Assembly: GCA_008501835.1 (NCBI GenBank)
Contig: QQUB01000111.1
Span: 1 to 7,745 of the forward strand
Length of the DNA stretch: 7,745 nucleotides
Direction: 5' to 3'
Source of the DNA: Bacteroidota bacterium
GTDB lineage: Bacteria; Bacteroidota; Bacteroidia; Chitinophagales; Saprospiraceae
Each line of letters begins with the position of its first letter. Positions within the stretch are counted from its first letter, which is position 1. The notes beneath the pieces were generated by a model, which was not told where the DNA came from, did not search any database, and saw only the letters and a list, made by a program, of their open reading frames with translations. A program made the position numbers and the translations under genes. Below, piece by piece: positions 6,176 through 7,745 of this stretch.

Positions 6176-6426
6176 GGATATTATTTAGAATATGATTTTA
6201 GCTGAAATTTAGCCATTTTCCATCAAGGTCTATGTAGTTAATCGTACTCGCCGAATTCATTCGGCTCGTCGCACCGAATGAATTCGGTGAGTACGGTCAA
6301 TTTTTTTTAACAACCTGGAAAAACTGAAAAATTATTAGCCCGCTTCCCAATAAAATTTAGGCGATGAAGTTAAAAAACAATACCTAAAAAGTCCAAATAC
6401 CCTTATTTTAGTTCAAATTTTTTCCA
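6176..6426. other. Divergent intergenic region between galK and the GNAT gene
   Basis: This stretch of 251 bases contains the long hairpin listed separately and otherwise A/T-rich sequence. On the galK side, TAAATTTC (6211 to 6204, minus) is one base off the TAnnTTTG box but lacks a -33 partner. On the GNAT side, ACCCTTATTTTAGT (6399-6412, plus) carries TATTTTAG, the same near-consensus octamer seen before the gene at 619, here only 15 bases before the ATG. Neither promoter is certain. Confidence 0.4.
6236..6308 (+). terminator. Long hairpin followed by eight T: terminator- or attenuator-like element
   Basis: Arms 6243-6264 and 6274-6295 form 22 pairs (21 Watson-Crick and one G-U at 6250/6288) around the nine-base loop CTCGTCGCA. 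Two more pairs (6242/6296 and 6241/6297) and, after one mismatch, four more (6239/6299 to 6236/6302) extend it into the T-run 6301-6308. Each arm contains CCGAATTCATTCGG or its complement (one EcoRI-type GAATTC per arm). The T-run follows on the plus strand only, so a plus-strand RNA is the natural reader. No plus-strand gene lies just upstream, however, since galK is on the other strand. It could be an attenuator in a long GNAT leader, a stop for antisense transcription into the region, or a copy of a dispersed palindromic repeat. Confidence 0.7.
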
Positions 6427-6981
6427 ATGGTAAATTATGTAACACCCAAAGCTTCTGTTGACTTTGAACAAATGTTATTCTTACAAAAAGCCAACCTTTC
6501 GGAGGCAATATCAGAAAAGGAAAAGCAAGACCAGGGTTTTGTTACCGTAAGACATACAAAACAGCTCCTCGAAGACATGAATGAACAAGCCGCCCATTCT
6601 ATTGCGAAAGTGGATAGACAAGTTATTGGTTACGCCCTGGCCATGACAAAGTCCTTCCGGGAAAAAATTCCAATCCTGATCCCCATGTTCGATATGATCG
6701 ATAGTCTTTCCTTTAAAGGGAAATCTTTGGCCAATATGGATTACCTCATTATGGGGCAGGTATGCATTGCCAAACAATACCGTGGGCAGGGAGTTTTCCT
6801 GGGATTATATGAGGGTTTACAAAGACAGCATGCCCAACAATTTCCACTCATCATTACAGAGGTCGATGACGAAAATAAAAGATCTCTCCGGGCACACCAA
6901 AAAGTCGGTTTCGAACATCTTTTCAGTTATGGGTCACCGGATGGTACGCAATGGGAACTCATTGCCTGGGATTGGCGATAA
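6427..6981 (+). CDS. GNAT family N-acetyltransferase
   Basis: The 184-residue protein has the GNAT fold pattern: a variable N-terminal half, then the acetyl-CoA-binding motif A, MGQVCIAKQYRGQGVFLGLY (109-128), with the pyrophosphate-binding loop QYRGQG. This is followed by strand and helix motif B, ITEVDDENKRSLRAHQKVGF (143-162), in which the Asn-Ser-Ala/His-Lys-Gly-Phe pattern is typical. Such cytoplasmic enzymes move an acetyl group from acetyl-CoA to an amine; the substrate cannot be read from the sequence. There is no RimI-type signature and no second domain. The gene stands alone: galK upstream is divergent and the downstream gene is 203 bases away. The ATG at 6427 is the first in frame and lacks a Shine-Dalgarno sequence. 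A long hairpin with a T-run lies 118 bases upstream and may affect its expression if the transcript starts further left. Confidence 0.9.
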   Translation: MVNYVTPKASVDFEQMLFLQKANLSEAISEKEKQDQGFVTVRHTKQLLEDMNEQAAHSIAKVDRQVIGYALAMTKSFREKIPILIPMFDMIDSLSFKGKSLANMDYLIMGQVCIAKQYRGQGVFLGLYEGLQRQHAQQFPLIITEVDDENKRSLRAHQKVGFEHLFSYGSPDGTQWELIAWDWR

Positions 6982-7184
6982 AAAAGTTAAGAAAACGCCC
7001 ATTTTGCAACCCTTTGGCTGAGCCATTGTCTATTAGAATCGGACTTAATGAGAAATTTTACTAACGAAGACCCAAGTGTTTGACGCATGAACGGTTGTGG
7101 GTTATTCTAAAAAACACCTGACTAACGACTACTGACTGTAATTTGCAGACAGCACTTCGCGGTTCTCTCTAATTTTATCACCTG
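6982..7184. other. Intergenic region before the CBM9/DUF5916-type gene
   Basis: No gene and no convincing terminator are visible. A short run of three heptamers lies at 7120-7140 (GACTAAC, GACTACT, GACTGTA), resembling the heptanucleotide short tandem repeats of some bacteria but too brief to be sure. TAATTTTA (7170-7177) is one base off the Bacteroidota -7 box and has TTTG (7142-7145) upstream. The spacer of 24 bases is longer than the usual 19-21, and the box is only 7 bases from the ATG, so it is a weak promoter candidate. Confidence 0.35.
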
Positions 7185-7745
7185 ATGAAAAAAACACTTT
7201 TTTGCGCATTTTTCTGTTGCCTAACCCTGCTCACATTTGCCCAAAGTGCCTTCGAGCCGGAAACTACGGACCAACAACCCGACTTACTGAAAAAACAAAT
7301 CACCGCATTTAAAATCGACAAAGCCCCTGATATTGACGGGGATCTATCTGACGAAGCCTGGCTTTCATCGACTTCCATCGCCACCGACTTTATAACCCTT
7401 GATCCTACCTTTGGGGAGAAAGCTACTTTCCCTACCGAAGTAAAAGTACTTTACGACAACACCGGAATTTATGTAAGCGCTAAAATGTACGATAACCAAC
7501 CCGACAGTATCCGTCAGCAAATTGTAGAGCGGGATGGGATTGGAAATGCCGATTGGTTTGGTGTTTTTATCGATCCATATAAAGGAGGAATAAATGGTAT
7601 GGAATTCATTGTTACTGCTGCCGGAGTTCAATTTGATGCCCTGGCCACTCCGAATGGAGAGGATGAAGGCTGGGATGCCGTGTGGAAAAGCGCTGTCAAC
7701 ATCACCAATGAAGGCTGGGTTGCAGAATTAAAAATTCCTTATTCG
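7185..7745 (+). CDS. Secreted CBM9-like / DUF5916 family protein, N-terminal part (3' end beyond the window)
   Basis: From the ATG at 7185, 187 codons run open to the right edge. Residues 1-20 are a signal peptide (MKKTLF, hydrophobic core, TFAQ). Residues 38-187 match the family 9 carbohydrate-binding-like domain that opens DUF5916 proteins: ITAFKIDKAPDIDGDLSDEAW, EVKVLYDNTGIYVSAKMYD, a QQIVERDG segment, NADWFGVFIDPYKGG, EFIVTAAGVQFDA, WDAVWKS, and GWVAELKIPYS at the edge. In this family the CBM9 domain is followed by a long C-terminal DUF5916 region thought to be beta-rich and outer-membrane associated; that part is not in the window. An exported role in binding or handling glycans at the surface is possible but not shown. 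There is no Shine-Dalgarno sequence, and the start is set by the signal peptide. Confidence 0.87.
   Translation, partial: MKKTLFCAFFCCLTLLTFAQSAFEPETTDQQPDLLKKQITAFKIDKAPDIDGDLSDEAWLSSTSIATDFITLDPTFGEKATFPTEVKVLYDNTGIYVSAKMYDNQPDSIRQQIVERDGIGNADWFGVFIDPYKGGINGMEFIVTAAGVQFDALATPNGEDEGWDAVWKSAVNITNEGWVAELKIPYS

Noticed and set aside
6236..6308. The long palindrome as the terminal inverted repeat of an insertion sequence or a miniature transposon
   Set aside because: There is no second copy in the window, no transposase remnant and no target duplication visible; the T-run fits a transcription signal better.
7060..7110. Possible hairpin ACCCA / TGGGT after the GNAT gene
   Set aside because: Only five pairs around a long loop and no T-run, so it is not supported as a terminator.

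Overview
The window reads as a piece of a Bacteroidota chromosome, most likely from the Saprospiria (Lewinella/Haliscomenobacter-like). The reasons are a C-terminal type IX secretion (T9SS) sorting domain, HYR modules, a DUF1800 gene, a CBM9/DUF5916-type gene, and starts that lack Shine-Dalgarno sequences and sit behind A/T-rich leaders. The lineage is inferred from gene content; no rRNA or marker gene is present.

Layout. (1) 1-359, minus: N-terminal part of a secreted DUF1800 protein, cut by the left edge. (2) 619-2280, plus: a secreted multidomain adhesin-like protein (signal peptide, discoidin-like domain, HYR, a second HYR interrupted by a C-type-lectin-like domain, T9SS tail). A perfect 14-bp bidirectional terminator hairpin separates it from the convergent genes that follow. 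(3) 2435-3655, minus: a membrane-anchored coiled-coil protein with two helix-hairpin-helix-type domains. (4) 3784-4659, minus: an anchored periplasmic OmpA-like protein, upstream of gene 3 and possibly co-transcribed with it. (5) 4660-5029: a gene-free stretch with two kinds of short degenerate tandem repeats, the second running into the end of galK. (6) 5030-6175, minus: galactokinase. (7) 6176-6426: a divergent intergenic region with a long hairpin followed by eight T on the plus strand. (8) 6427-6981, plus: a GNAT acetyltransferase. (9) 7185-7745, plus: N-terminal part of a secreted CBM9/DUF5916-type protein, cut by the right edge.

How the genes relate. Nothing here forms an obvious multigene pathway. 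Four products (1, 2, 4, 9) carry export signals or act in the envelope, and gene 3 is predicted to be anchored in the inner membrane, so the theme is cell surface and envelope. Galactokinase stands without other Leloir genes. No mobile element, CRISPR array, tRNA or rRNA was seen. The points most worth following are the lectin domain nested inside an HYR domain, the long plus-strand-biased hairpin between galK and the GNAT gene, the 8-nt repeat tract at the galK stop codon, and the pairing of the OmpA-like and helix-hairpin-helix proteins.
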